A stretch of 64,000 bases of DNA from CG1-02-35-72 sp045046885 (GTDB lineage: Bacteria > Bacteroidota > Bacteroidia > Flavobacteriales > Flavobacteriaceae), in NCBI GenBank assembly GCA_045046885.1, contig JASFYX010000004.1, positions 62,001 through 126,000 on the forward strand, in the 5' to 3' direction. The first letter of the stretch is position 1. Every line of letters begins with the position of its first letter. The notes under the pieces were generated by a model. It did no database searches, had not been told where the DNA came from, and saw only the letters and a program-made list of their open reading frames with translations. Positions 43,678 to 51,733 of the stretch are shown one piece after another. A program made the position numbers and the translations under genes.

Positions 43678-45360
43678 TTAAAGTTTTGTAGTGATATGCT
43701 TTATGGTATCAATCTCAATTTTTAACGCTTCATTGTAAATAGCTTCAGCTTTAGCAATAATATCTTTGGCAAAAGCACGGTCTTTTATGTCTTTGGCATT
43801 TATGCGCACATTAAAATAAGCCCCTGTAACAGCTGTCTTGGCACATAATACACCTACACCTGCGTCAGATAATGAGCTTTTAAGACCCTCTTTTAGCATA
43901 GCTTGCATCACTTCCATAGAATTATAAGCCGTTTCCATAACCTTAAACGGAATTTCTGTGGCGTATTTGGTTGCCGTTTCTACTGCTTCTACGCGTATTT
44001 TCTTTTCCTTATCTGTTGTTTTTGGCAATCTAAAAGCCTCAATTATTTTGTTAAAGGCATTGGTATCTTCATCTACCAAAGCCAGTAAGATTTCTTTATA
44101 AGATTGTCCTTTTACAGCCCAGTCAGAAAAAGATTCCCATTTGTCATCCCACCCGCGTTTATGAGCAGATATATTGGCAACCATAGTACCTAATGACACC
44201 CCCAAAGCACCTACATAAGCTGCAATAGAGCCGCCTCCAGGTGCCATAGATTCGCCTGCTGTTTCATCGGCAAATGCGCTAAGTGTTAAATCAATAAGCT
44301 GATTAGAATCGTCTTTAAGGACATATTCAATAATTTTCTCTTGAGGATTAAAAGGTTTTAAATCGTCTAGTCCCAGCGATTTAACCGCAATTTTTATTTT
44401 CTCACTTTCGGCTATACCTAAAGAACGGTTTTGCTTTTTTAAGTAATAATCGGCTGCGTCCAGCATCGCTTTAAGCGGAATAAGCCCAATGAGTTCTGAA
44501 CCTGTTACCCGCATACCGCGTTCCGCGGCAGCTTTACAACTTTCGTCAAAAGCTTTGTGCATAGAAGTGATACTAATATTGGTAAGGTTGTACGAAATCT
44601 GGGCAATGCCGTACTCTTCTATATACCAACCAATGCCTTTTACAGCTTTTAATTTTCCTGGTATTCTTATCGGATTACCTTTATTGTCAAGTATTTTTTT
44701 AAATTTCTTATCGGATTTTATACGACCCGCTTCGCGAATATCAAAAGCCACAGCGTTGGCACGACGTACAGAAGTTGTATTTAAATTGACATTATAAGCT
44801 ACTAAAAAATCGCGTGCAGAAATGGCAGTCGCCCCAGTTTTAGCCACTGAACTATTGAATTCTGTAGTACCAAAATCGGGTTGCCATTCTGGGTTTGATA
44901 GTTTTTCTTTAAGCCCTTCGTATTCGCCCGAACGGCAATTAGCTAAATTTTGACGTTTGTCTTCTTGTGCCACTTTTTCGTATAAGTAAACAGGAATACC
45001 GAGTTCTTTACCCACACGTTCACCCAATTTTTGGGCATATTTTACAGTCTCTTCTAAGCTAATACCGGCAATGGGAACTAAGGGACACACATCGGTAGCG
45101 CCAAAACGCGGATGGGCTCCTGTATGTTTACGCATGTCAATGAGTTCTGAGGCTTTTTTAATCAAAATAAAAGCAGCATCAATAACTTTATCGGGGCTTC
45201 CTACAAAAGTTATTACGGTACGGTTGGTGGCTTTACCGGGGTCAATATCCAAGAGTTTAACGCCTTCAATTTGGTCTATGCTGTGAGCAATGGTATTTAT
45301 TTTATCGAGGTCGCGTCCTTCGCTAATATTGGGGACGCACTCTATGAGTTGTTTTTTCAT
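43678..45360 (-). CDS. ftcD: Bifunctional glutamate formimidoyltransferase/formimidoyltetrahydrofolate cyclodeaminase
   Basis: Cytosolic folate enzyme (560 residues) that moves the formimino group from formiminoglutamate (histidine breakdown) to tetrahydrofolate and then releases ammonia. The N-terminal transferase part (1-300) starts LIECVPNISEGRDLDKIN, with HTGAHPRFGATDVCPLVP. The C-terminal cyclodeaminase part (about 350-560) starts near LTLSAFADETAGESMAPGGGSIAAYVGALG. Both halves are complete, so this is the fused form. HutI, which makes the formiminoglutamate, is encoded 1.4 kb away on the same strand; hutH and hutU are not in the window. A methyltransferase gene follows after three bases. 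Confidence 0.97.
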   Translation of the reverse strand: MKKQLIECVPNISEGRDLDKINTIAHSIDQIEGVKLLDIDPGKATNRTVITFVGSPDKVIDAAFILIKKASELIDMRKHTGAHPRFGATDVCPLVPIAGISLEETVKYAQKLGERVGKELGIPVYLYEKVAQEDKRQNLANCRSGEYEGLKEKLSNPEWQPDFGTTEFNSSVAKTGATAISARDFLVAYNVNLNTTSVRRANAVAFDIREAGRIKSDKKFKKILDNKGNPIRIPGKLKAVKGIGWYIEEYGIAQISYNLTNISITSMHKAFDESCKAAAERGMRVTGSELIGLIPLKAMLDAADYYLKKQNRSLGIAESEKIKIAVKSLGLDDLKPFNPQEKIIEYVLKDDSNQLIDLTLSAFADETAGESMAPGGGSIAAYVGALGVSLGTMVANISAHKRGWDDKWESFSDWAVKGQSYKEILLALVDEDTNAFNKIIEAFRLPKTTDKEKKIRVEAVETATKYATEIPFKVMETAYNSMEVMQAMLKEGLKSSLSDAGVGVLCAKTAVTGAYFNVRINAKDIKDRAFAKDIIAKAEAIYNEALKIEIDTIKHITTKL

Positions 45361-45377
45361 GGGAAAAAATTTGCAGT

Positions 45378-45385
45378 CAAATTTA
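45378..45385 (-). promoter_or_regulatory. Promoter -7 element of ftcD
   Basis: TAAATTTG on the minus strand matches TAnnTTTG, 17 bases before the ATG at 45360. Confidence 0.55.
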
Positions 45386-45484
45386 AAGGTTAAAATTCAC
45401 TTAATTATCAATTAAATTAAAATATTTTGAAAGTTTTAGAGGACTACATACGACTATAGACCTGTATTAAAAATTGTAGTCTCA

Positions 45485-45889
45485 ATGAAATCTTTAAAAA
45501 TTTTAGCCCTTATAATTACACTTTTTACAATTCAATTAAGTACAGCACAAAAAAATAAAGAAATAGAAGCTCCTAAACTTATGGTTGTAAAATTCCATGC
45601 CGATTGGTGTAGGATTTGTCGCGCCATGGGACCTATTTTTGAAGACCTTCAAAATAAAATGGATGGTAAAAATATTTTATTTATCAGATTAGATTTTACC
45701 AATAACCAAACAAAACACCAAGCCCATATGTTGGGACAGGTTTTAGGTATAGCTCCTGTTTTAAAAGCTAATTATCGCCGTACAGGCTTTATTTTAATAA
45801 TCGATCCAAAAACCAAAAAAGTATTACAAAAATTGACCAAAGATGATGATGTTTATGCTATGGAAGCTAAAATTAAATCTCACCTTTAA
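45485..45889 (+). CDS. Exported thioredoxin-like protein
   Basis: A 134-residue exported thioredoxin-fold protein. The signal peptide is 1-21 (ending IQLSTAQ). The active site is WCRIC (C42 and C45) in VVKFHADWCRICRAMGPIFE. The rest fits a single thioredoxin domain, although the cis-proline stretch (GFILIIDPKTKKVL) is modified. It likely acts as a periplasmic thiol-disulfide reductase. The gene is followed after 11 bases by an Asp/Asn beta-hydroxylase-like gene; whether their functions are linked is not known. Confidence 0.87.
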   Translation: MKSLKILALIITLFTIQLSTAQKNKEIEAPKLMVVKFHADWCRICRAMGPIFEDLQNKMDGKNILFIRLDFTNNQTKHQAHMLGQVLGIAPVLKANYRRTGFILIIDPKTKKVLQKLTKDDDVYAMEAKIKSHL

Positions 45890-45900
45890 ATTTTTATGAT

Positions 45901-46611
45901 ATGGATGCAAAGCGCACAACTGTTAAGTTAACCAGCGCTATTATTAACGGATTTTACGATTTGTTTATTGATGGCAAAAATCGACCAGTCTTTTTTAATA
46001 TTTCTAAAACCTTTCCCGATTTATTGCGGTTAGAACAAAATTATGATGTTATAAAATCAGAATTGCAATTACTCAAAAAACGCAATTTAAATATTCCACG
46101 TTACCATGATATAGATGCTTTTCAAACAGCTATATCGGCAAAAGAAAATCCCAATAAAAATTGGCGCACTTTTATGATAAATTTGATGGGTGACTTTACA
46201 GAAGATGCCTATAATTTTCTTCCAAATACCTGCGATTTATTATCAGAAATCCCTAATTTATTTCAGGCATTTTTTTCAATTTTAGATCCTCAAAAGTCAA
46301 TTCCGGCTCATAAGGGGATGTATCGTGGTTATATCCGTTATCATTTAGGATTACAAGTACCCACAAAAAATCCGCCACAAATAAGGGTTAAGAATTCTGT
46401 TTATACGTGGAAAAACAAAGAAAGTATCCTTTTTGATGATAGTTGGGATCACGAAGTTATAAATAATTGTAACGAAGAGCGCATTGTTTTAATAGTAGAT
46501 GTTTTGCGACCTATGCCAAACATTGCACATAAAGTCAACAGCTTTATTTCAGAATATTTGGTTAAAAAATACTATGCCAAAAATGTATTTGAAAAGCTTA
46601 AAACTATTTGA
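45901..46611 (+). CDS. Aspartyl/asparaginyl beta-hydroxylase-family dioxygenase
   Basis: A 236-residue Fe(II)/2-oxoglutarate-dependent hydroxylase. The jellyroll core starts near residue 130. The iron ligands by alignment with AspH are H148 (YIRYHLGLQVP) and H184 (FDDSWDHEVIN); R194 in EERIVLIVDVLRP would bind 2-oxoglutarate. Like AspH, it lacks the usual Asp ligand. Bacterial relatives hydroxylate lipid A (LpxO), peptides or free amino acids; without transmembrane segments or a signal peptide this one is cytosolic and its substrate is unknown. It is in tandem with the thioredoxin-like gene and is followed by a long inverted repeat. Confidence 0.88.
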   Translation: MDAKRTTVKLTSAIINGFYDLFIDGKNRPVFFNISKTFPDLLRLEQNYDVIKSELQLLKKRNLNIPRYHDIDAFQTAISAKENPNKNWRTFMINLMGDFTEDAYNFLPNTCDLLSEIPNLFQAFFSILDPQKSIPAHKGMYRGYIRYHLGLQVPTKNPPQIRVKNSVYTWKNKESILFDDSWDHEVINNCNEERIVLIVDVLRPMPNIAHKVNSFISEYLVKKYYAKNVFEKLKTI

Positions 46612-46636
46612 AGTCTCACCAGACTGAAGTAAAAAA

Positions 46637-46720
46637 ATAGAACGCTGATGACACAGATTTAATAAGGTTAACGCTGATAGCTGCGAAAATCATGACAATC
46701 AGGCGTCATCAGCGTTCTAT
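46637..46720. repeat. Inverted repeat with perfect 16-base arms at the hutI stop
   Basis: ATAGAACGCTGATGAC (46637-46652) and GTCATCAGCGTTCTAT (46705-46720) are perfect inverse complements. The right arm contains the hutI stop codon. The interior (AACGCTGATAGCTGCG) repeats part of the arm. It can act as a terminator for both convergent transcripts, and looks like a member of an interspersed flavobacterial repeat family. Confidence 0.8.
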
Positions 46721-47952
46721 AGATGTTTCCCATTTATAATAACACTATCAATTAAATTACTGCCAAAGGCATAAGGGATATAATTTAACGAGGGAATTAC
46801 TTTGGTAATAATAAGATTGGCTTTTTTACCTTTGGTTATACTGCCCAATTGCTCTGATAAACCCATAGCGTAAGCCCCGTTTAAAGTAGCTGCGTTAATG
46901 GCTTCTTCGGGGAGTATATTCATTTTAATACAGGCTGTAGCCACTACAAAATTCATATTCCCACTTGGGGTTGAACCCGGATTAAAATCGGAAGCTAAAG
47001 CGAGCGGTAAACCGCTGTCAATAATTTTTCGAGCAGGCGTATAGGGAATACTTAAAAAGAAAGAACATCCCGGCAAAGCAACAGGCATAACCCTAGAAGA
47101 TTTTAAGGCGTCTAAATCGGCATCTGTCAAAATTTCGAGATGGTCGAGTGATAAAGCGTCATTTTTTATACCCATCTGCACACCACCGATACTGGTGAAT
47201 TGGTTAACGTGAATTTTGGGTATGAGATTGTACTTTTTGCCCGCCTTTAAAATACGGTCGGTTTGAGCGACTGTAAAATAGCCTGTTTCGCAAAATACGT
47301 CAATGTAATCGGCCAAATTTTCTTGAGCAATTTTAGGCAACATCTCATTGATTATTTCGCCAACATAAGCATCTGAGTTCCCTTTATATTTTAAAGGAAT
47401 GGCATGCGCTCCTAAAAACGTTGTTTTTATAGGAATACTTGATTCTTGTTTTAAACGTTTTATAACACGTAGCATTTTGAGTTCAGTTTCGGTATTTAAG
47501 CCGTACCCCGATTTAATTTCAACAGCTCCTGTCCCTTGGCTGATGATTTCATCAAGACGATGATGGGCATTTTTTAAAAGTGTCTCTTCATCGGTTGTGG
47601 CCAATTTTTTAGCAGAATTGAGAATGCCGCCACCTTTTTGGGCGATTTCTTCGTAAGAAAGCCCTTTAATGCGATCTACAAATTCATCTTCTCTGTTTTC
47701 GGCATAAACCAAATGGGTATGACTGTCGCACCAGGTAGGCAATACAAATTTACCGGAGGCGTCAATGGTTTTGTAATCTGATTTTTTAGGACAATCGGCC
47801 ATGTAACCAAAATCGGCTATAAGCCCATTTTCTATGACTAAAAAAGCATTTTTAAGTCGTGGTAAAACTTGCATATCAGCACCAGATATTTTTGAAATAT
47901 TGGCATCTCTAATTTGTAAGAGTTCTTTTATGTTATAGATTAGTGTCCCCAT
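46717..47952 (-). CDS. hutI: Imidazolonepropionase
   Basis: Metal-dependent amidohydrolase (411 residues) that converts imidazolone-5-propionate to N-formimino-L-glutamate in histidine degradation. The start is the ATG at 47952 (MGTLIYNIKELLQIRD); the frame is open further upstream, but that extension is hydrophobic junk across the promoter region. Seen: the metal motif CDSHTHLVYAE (H78, H80), AQKGGGILNSA, GTGAVEIKSGYGL, TTFLGAHAIP, HVNQFTSIGG, LDHLEI and ASDFNPGSTPSGNM. Its product is the substrate of FtcD. A near-consensus -7 element (TATCTTTA, 47969-47976) precedes it. Divergent from pta. Confidence 0.96.
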   Translation of the reverse strand: MGTLIYNIKELLQIRDANISKISGADMQVLPRLKNAFLVIENGLIADFGYMADCPKKSDYKTIDASGKFVLPTWCDSHTHLVYAENREDEFVDRIKGLSYEEIAQKGGGILNSAKKLATTDEETLLKNAHHRLDEIISQGTGAVEIKSGYGLNTETELKMLRVIKRLKQESSIPIKTTFLGAHAIPLKYKGNSDAYVGEIINEMLPKIAQENLADYIDVFCETGYFTVAQTDRILKAGKKYNLIPKIHVNQFTSIGGVQMGIKNDALSLDHLEILTDADLDALKSSRVMPVALPGCSFFLSIPYTPARKIIDSGLPLALASDFNPGSTPSGNMNFVVATACIKMNILPEEAINAATLNGAYAMGLSEQLGSITKGKKANLIITKVIPSLNYIPYAFGSNLIDSVIINGKHL

Positions 47953-47993
47953 TATTGTAATTGTTTTGTAAAGATATTTAAATACATTTAATA

Positions 47994-48007
47994 CGAAAAC
48001 GATATCG
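47994..48007. promoter_or_regulatory. Degenerate copy of the pfkA-type palindrome between hutI and pta
   Basis: CGAAAACGATATCG keeps the left half of the palindrome CGAAAACGTTTTCG found before pfkA, with three changes in the right half. It contains the perfect 10-base palindrome ACGATATCGT (47999-48008). It lies 64 bases before the pta -7 element. Confidence 0.4.
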
Positions 48008-48070
48008 TAAATAATCTTAAAAAAGGCTTTAAAACTTAGCGTAAAGACAGCGTTAAACTTTAGAATTGAG

Positions 48071-48078
48071 TACCTTTG
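48071..48078 (+). promoter_or_regulatory. Promoter -7 element of pta-ackA
   Basis: TACCTTTG matches TAnnTTTG, 17 bases before the ATG at 48096; it rules out the upstream in-frame TTG at 48066 as start. Confidence 0.65.
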
Positions 48079-48095
48079 CAGTAAAATTAAAACAG

Positions 48096-50189
48096 ATGAA
48101 AAAAGCACTCTATATAGCCACAACAGAACCGGGTAGTGGTAAGTCTATCATAGCTTTAGGTTTGTTTCATATGCTTTTAGGAAAAGGCGCCAAAGTGGGC
48201 TATTTTCGACCTATTATTGGCAATGCAAATTCGGATAACACAGATAATCATATAGATACTATTCGTTCTTATTTTAATCTGGATTTCAATCCGGAAGAAG
48301 CTTTTGCTTTTACTAGAAATGAGGTAACAGTTAAACGCAATGAAGGTAAGATTGACGAAATTTTAGATGTCATCATCAATAAATACAAGGCAATTGAAGC
48401 TAAAAACGATTTTGTTATTGTTGAAGGAACCGATTTTTCTAACGAAAGTTACGCCTTTGAATTGGATGCCAATGTACTTATAGCTAAAAACTTAGGTATT
48501 CCGGCTTTAATTGTTGGTCATGCCGATGATAAAACTTTAGAAGAATGTATTGGCGCTTTACATATGGCTTACGATTCTTTTAAAGATAAAGAAGTTGAAG
48601 TTTTAGGGCTTGTGGCAAATAAAGCCGATAAAGATAAATTAGATGTTCTTAAAAAGGCCTTAAAAAGAAATCTTCATAAAAATATTTTAATAGATGCCAT
48701 CCCCAAAATTGATTTATTAGCCAATCCTACAATCAAAGAAATTGTACAGAATCTCAATGCTGAAGTACTTTTCGGTAGTGATTTTTTACACAATCAGACA
48801 AGTACATTTGTAGCAGGTGCCATGCAATTGCGTAACTTTTTAACACATCTTAAAGACGATTGTTTTGTGGTAATGCCCGGCGATCGCGCCGATTTACTTT
48901 TAGCTACTTTACAAGCCAATATATCTTCTAATTATCCTAAAATTTCAGGTATTGTTTTAACGGGTGGGTTAACGCCGGAAAAATCAGTTTTAAAACTGAT
49001 AAAAGGTTTGTCGGCTGTCGTTCCCATAGTATCTGTAGAAGAAGGGACTTTTGCAATAACCAACAAAGTAGGCGCTATTAAACCGCAAATTTATGCCGAT
49101 AATGTGACTAAAATTCGGGCTTCTATACGTGCTTTTGAAAAATATGTCGATACAGAAGCTCTGAATAAAAGGCTTGTTGATTTTACACCCGAAGGTATCA
49201 CTCCCAAAATGTTTCAGTACAATCTGCAACAACGCGCTAAAAAGCATCGTAAACACATTGTGCTACCCGAAAGTAATGACGAACGTATTTTAAGAGCTGT
49301 AGCCCGTTTACAAAATCTAGATATTGTAGATATTACGCTCCTTGGCGATAAAGTATTAATTAAAAATCTTTTGATGCGTAAAGGGATTAAGCTAAATCTC
49401 AAAAAACTCAATATTGTTAATCCGCTAACTTCTAAGTATTACGCCGATTATGTAGAAACTTTTTACAATTTACGAAAGCACAAAGGTATTAACCATGCAG
49501 TTGCGGAAGATTTAATGACAGATGTATCTTATTTTGGTACGATGATGGTTTATAAAGGTCACGCCGATGGGATGGTTTCTGGTGCGGCGCATACCACACA
49601 ACACACTATTCGTCCGGCTTTACAATTTATCAAAACCCGCCCTGATGTAAGTGTGGTATCCTCCATATTTTTTATGTGTTTAGACGATAGGGTTTCTGTT
49701 TTTGGCGATTGTGCCATTAATCCCAATCCGAATGCTGAACAACTAGCCGAGATTGCTATTTCATCGGCCATTTCTTCAAAAGCTTTTGGTATTGATCCCA
49801 AAATTGCGATGTTATCTTATTCATCTGGTAAAAGCGGTAAAGGCGAAGACGTTGATAAAGTCCGCCAAGCGACAGAAATAGTCAAAAAATTACGTCCCGA
49901 TTTAGAAATAGAAGGACCTATTCAATACGATGCGGCTGTTGACAAACGTGTAGGTCATAGTAAATTGCCCGATTCTAAAGTGGCGGGACAGGCCAATGTT
50001 TTAATCTTCCCCGATTTAAATACAGGTAACAACACTTACAAAGCCGTACAACGCGAAACAGGTGCTTTGGCTATTGGGCCGATGTTGCAAGGTCTTAATA
50101 AACCTATAAACGATTTGAGTCGTGGTTGTACCGTAGAAGATATTTTTAACACCGTAATTATTACCGCCATTCAGGCACAAGACCTTTAG
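48096..50189 (+). CDS. pta: Phosphate acetyltransferase (long form)
   Basis: Converts acetyl-CoA and phosphate to acetyl phosphate and CoA. It is the long type (697 residues): an N-terminal P-loop domain of the BioD-like fold (IATTEPGSGKSIIALG, motif 11-17), a central DRTGG domain (about 215-320, with FVVMPGDRADLLLATL) and the C-terminal PTA_PTB catalytic domain (about 385-697: HIVLPESNDERILRAV, HADGMVSGAAHTT, LSYSSGKSGKGEDV, IEGPIQYDAAVD). The start is the ATG at 48096, downstream of the promoter. ackA follows after four bases, giving the standard acetate overflow/ATP-forming pair. Confidence 0.97.
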   Translation: MKKALYIATTEPGSGKSIIALGLFHMLLGKGAKVGYFRPIIGNANSDNTDNHIDTIRSYFNLDFNPEEAFAFTRNEVTVKRNEGKIDEILDVIINKYKAIEAKNDFVIVEGTDFSNESYAFELDANVLIAKNLGIPALIVGHADDKTLEECIGALHMAYDSFKDKEVEVLGLVANKADKDKLDVLKKALKRNLHKNILIDAIPKIDLLANPTIKEIVQNLNAEVLFGSDFLHNQTSTFVAGAMQLRNFLTHLKDDCFVVMPGDRADLLLATLQANISSNYPKISGIVLTGGLTPEKSVLKLIKGLSAVVPIVSVEEGTFAITNKVGAIKPQIYADNVTKIRASIRAFEKYVDTEALNKRLVDFTPEGITPKMFQYNLQQRAKKHRKHIVLPESNDERILRAVARLQNLDIVDITLLGDKVLIKNLLMRKGIKLNLKKLNIVNPLTSKYYADYVETFYNLRKHKGINHAVAEDLMTDVSYFGTMMVYKGHADGMVSGAAHTTQHTIRPALQFIKTRPDVSVVSSIFFMCLDDRVSVFGDCAINPNPNAEQLAEIAISSAISSKAFGIDPKIAMLSYSSGKSGKGEDVDKVRQATEIVKKLRPDLEIEGPIQYDAAVDKRVGHSKLPDSKVAGQANVLIFPDLNTGNNTYKAVQRETGALAIGPMLQGLNKPINDLSRGCTVEDIFNTVIITAIQAQDL

Positions 50190-50193
50190 AGAG

Positions 50194-51387
50194 ATGTATA
50201 TTTTAGTCATAAATTCGGGGAGTTCCTCTATTAAATACCAATTATTATCTATGCCTCAGCAAGCGGTTATTAGCAGTGGTATGGTGGAGCGCATAGGTTT
50301 AGAAAAGGCGCAGATTCACTATAAAACAGCTACGCAAAACATCAATTTAACTACAGACGTTCCCTCACATAAAGTAGGATTAGAAAAAATTGTCCATCTG
50401 TTGTTAGATGCCAAAACGGGTGTTATAAAAAACGCCCATGATATAGCGGCAGTAGGGCACAGAGTTGTTCACGGAGGCAGTACTTTTGCCAAGACAACTG
50501 TCATTACTGAAGCCGTCAAGAAAAAAATAAAAGATTTATTTGCCTTAGCCCCTTTACACAATCCGCCCAATTATGAAGGTATTGAAGTGGCCGAACAATT
50601 ATTTCCACAAGCCACTCAAATAGCGGTTTTCGATACGGCTTTTCACCAAAGCATTCCGCAAAAAGCGTATCAGTATGCCATTCCGACAAAGTTTCTAGAA
50701 GAAAATCACATTCGTTTATACGGCTTTCACGGGACGAGTCACAGATATGTTTCTAAAAAAGCCATAGACTATTTAGGAACTGACAAATCTAAACTTATCA
50801 GTATTCATTTAGGTAATGGTTGTAGTATGACGGCTATAAATGACGGTAAAAGTGTGGATCATTCTTTGGGTTTTGGCCCGATGAATGGCTTGATTATGGG
50901 CACGCGTAGTGGCGATATAGACCCATCGGTTATCTTTTATTTGGTCGATAAATTGGGCTATACTTTAGCCGATGTCAATACACTTTTACAAAAGCAAAGT
51001 GGTATGCTGGGCTTGACGGGTTACAGCGATTTACGTGATATTGAAGCCCAAGCCGAAAAAGGCAATAAAGCCTGCCAATTGGCCTTAGATATGAATGCTT
51101 ATCGTATTAAAAAATACATAGGGTCTTATATGGCGGCGTTAAATGGGGTTGATGCTTTGATATTTACAGCCGGCATTGGCGAGCATTCACCCACCATGCG
51201 TCAATTAGTGTGTCAAGATTTAAACTATTTGGGTATTGAGCTTGATGATGCTAAAAATGCCGATTATAAGAGTGGTATTGCCGAGATTCAATCGGCTACT
51301 TCTAAGGTAAAGATATTGGTTATTCCCACCAATGAAGAAGCAGAAATTGCGCAACAGGCTTATAGTTTGATTAAAGATAATCATTAA
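50194..51387 (+). CDS. ackA: Acetate kinase
   Basis: Cytosolic kinase (397 residues) interconverting acetyl phosphate and acetate with ATP formation. Seen: ILVINSGSSSIKYQL (3-17), AVGHRVVHGG, APLHNPPNYEG, FDTAFHQSIP, YGFHGTSHRYV, ISIHLGNGCSMTAI, GLIMGTRSGDIDP and IFTAGIGEHSP, that is, the complete ASKHA set. It starts four bases after pta, so both are made from one mRNA. No terminator is seen; repeats begin about 75 bases downstream. Confidence 0.98.
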   Translation: MYILVINSGSSSIKYQLLSMPQQAVISSGMVERIGLEKAQIHYKTATQNINLTTDVPSHKVGLEKIVHLLLDAKTGVIKNAHDIAAVGHRVVHGGSTFAKTTVITEAVKKKIKDLFALAPLHNPPNYEGIEVAEQLFPQATQIAVFDTAFHQSIPQKAYQYAIPTKFLEENHIRLYGFHGTSHRYVSKKAIDYLGTDKSKLISIHLGNGCSMTAINDGKSVDHSLGFGPMNGLIMGTRSGDIDPSVIFYLVDKLGYTLADVNTLLQKQSGMLGLTGYSDLRDIEAQAEKGNKACQLALDMNAYRIKKYIGSYMAALNGVDALIFTAGIGEHSPTMRQLVCQDLNYLGIELDDAKNADYKSGIAEIQSATSKVKILVIPTNEEAEIAQQAYSLIKDNH

Positions 51388-51466
51388 GCGAATTTGATTT
51401 ACCACGAAGTCTGAATACTTTGCGGGACGTGCGCTTTTAATCTTTAATTTTTCTTACTAAAAAAGA

Positions 51467-51499
51467 TGTCATACTGAGCGTAGTCGAAGTATCTCAAAG
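51467..51499. repeat. Short GTCGAAG-family repeat
   Basis: GTCATACTGAGCGTAGTCGAAG followed by TATCTCAAAG. Confidence 0.65.
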
Positions 51500-51609
51500 G
51501 TAATTTATATTTGCAAGACCGATTTACCACGCGCATGGATGCGCGCGGGAGCGGGGGGTTTAATTGAAGGATAGATTTTTAAAAAGTAAGTTACGCTTAT
51601 TGGTGAGTA

Positions 51610-51712
51610 TATAAGGCATTGGGCGTTTTGAAACACCTAACTTTCAATTTACTATGCCGTTTGTTTATATTCATAATGTTCATTTTAACTATCAGTCGCC
51701 CAATGTCTTATA
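51610..51712. repeat. Cassette-end-like inverted repeat
   Basis: TATAAGGCATTGGGCG (51610-51625) and CGCCCAATGTCTTATA (51697-51712) are inverse complements at 15 of 16 positions. Read on the minus strand, it starts ten bases after the stop of the 433-residue gene with CTATAACAATTCATATAAG, a start reminiscent of integron attC sites, but no matching GTTRRRY box closes the other side. Function unproven. Confidence 0.5.
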
Positions 51713-51733
51713 TGAATTGTTATAGTCTTTTTT

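Larger units (their letters stand above)
51388..51733. other. Repeat-bearing intergenic region, 346 bases
   Basis: No gene is supported. From left to right it has a short GTCGAAG-family repeat (51467-51499), a promoter-like TATATTTG (51506-51513), a hairpin CGCGCAT-GG-ATGCGCG inside a strongly G-rich block (51530-51560) and an imperfect 16-base inverted repeat (51610-51712) next to the end of the following gene. Confidence 0.7.

Noticed and set aside
47953..48123. A 57-residue N-terminal extension of HutI.
   Set aside because: It is hydrophobic, unlike the family, and overlaps the promoters of hutI and pta and the pta start.
51506..51570. Promoter-like TATATTTG followed by a ten-codon frame (ATG GAT GCG CGC...).
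   Set aside because: The frame lies in a GC-rich hairpin repeat and ends after ten codons; more likely part of an interspersed repeat.
51610..51730. A complete integron attC site after the putative nuclease gene.
   Set aside because: Only one side has an attC-like box (CTATAAC); the opposite GTTRRRY box is missing and no integron integrase is present. Kept only as a cassette-like inverted repeat.
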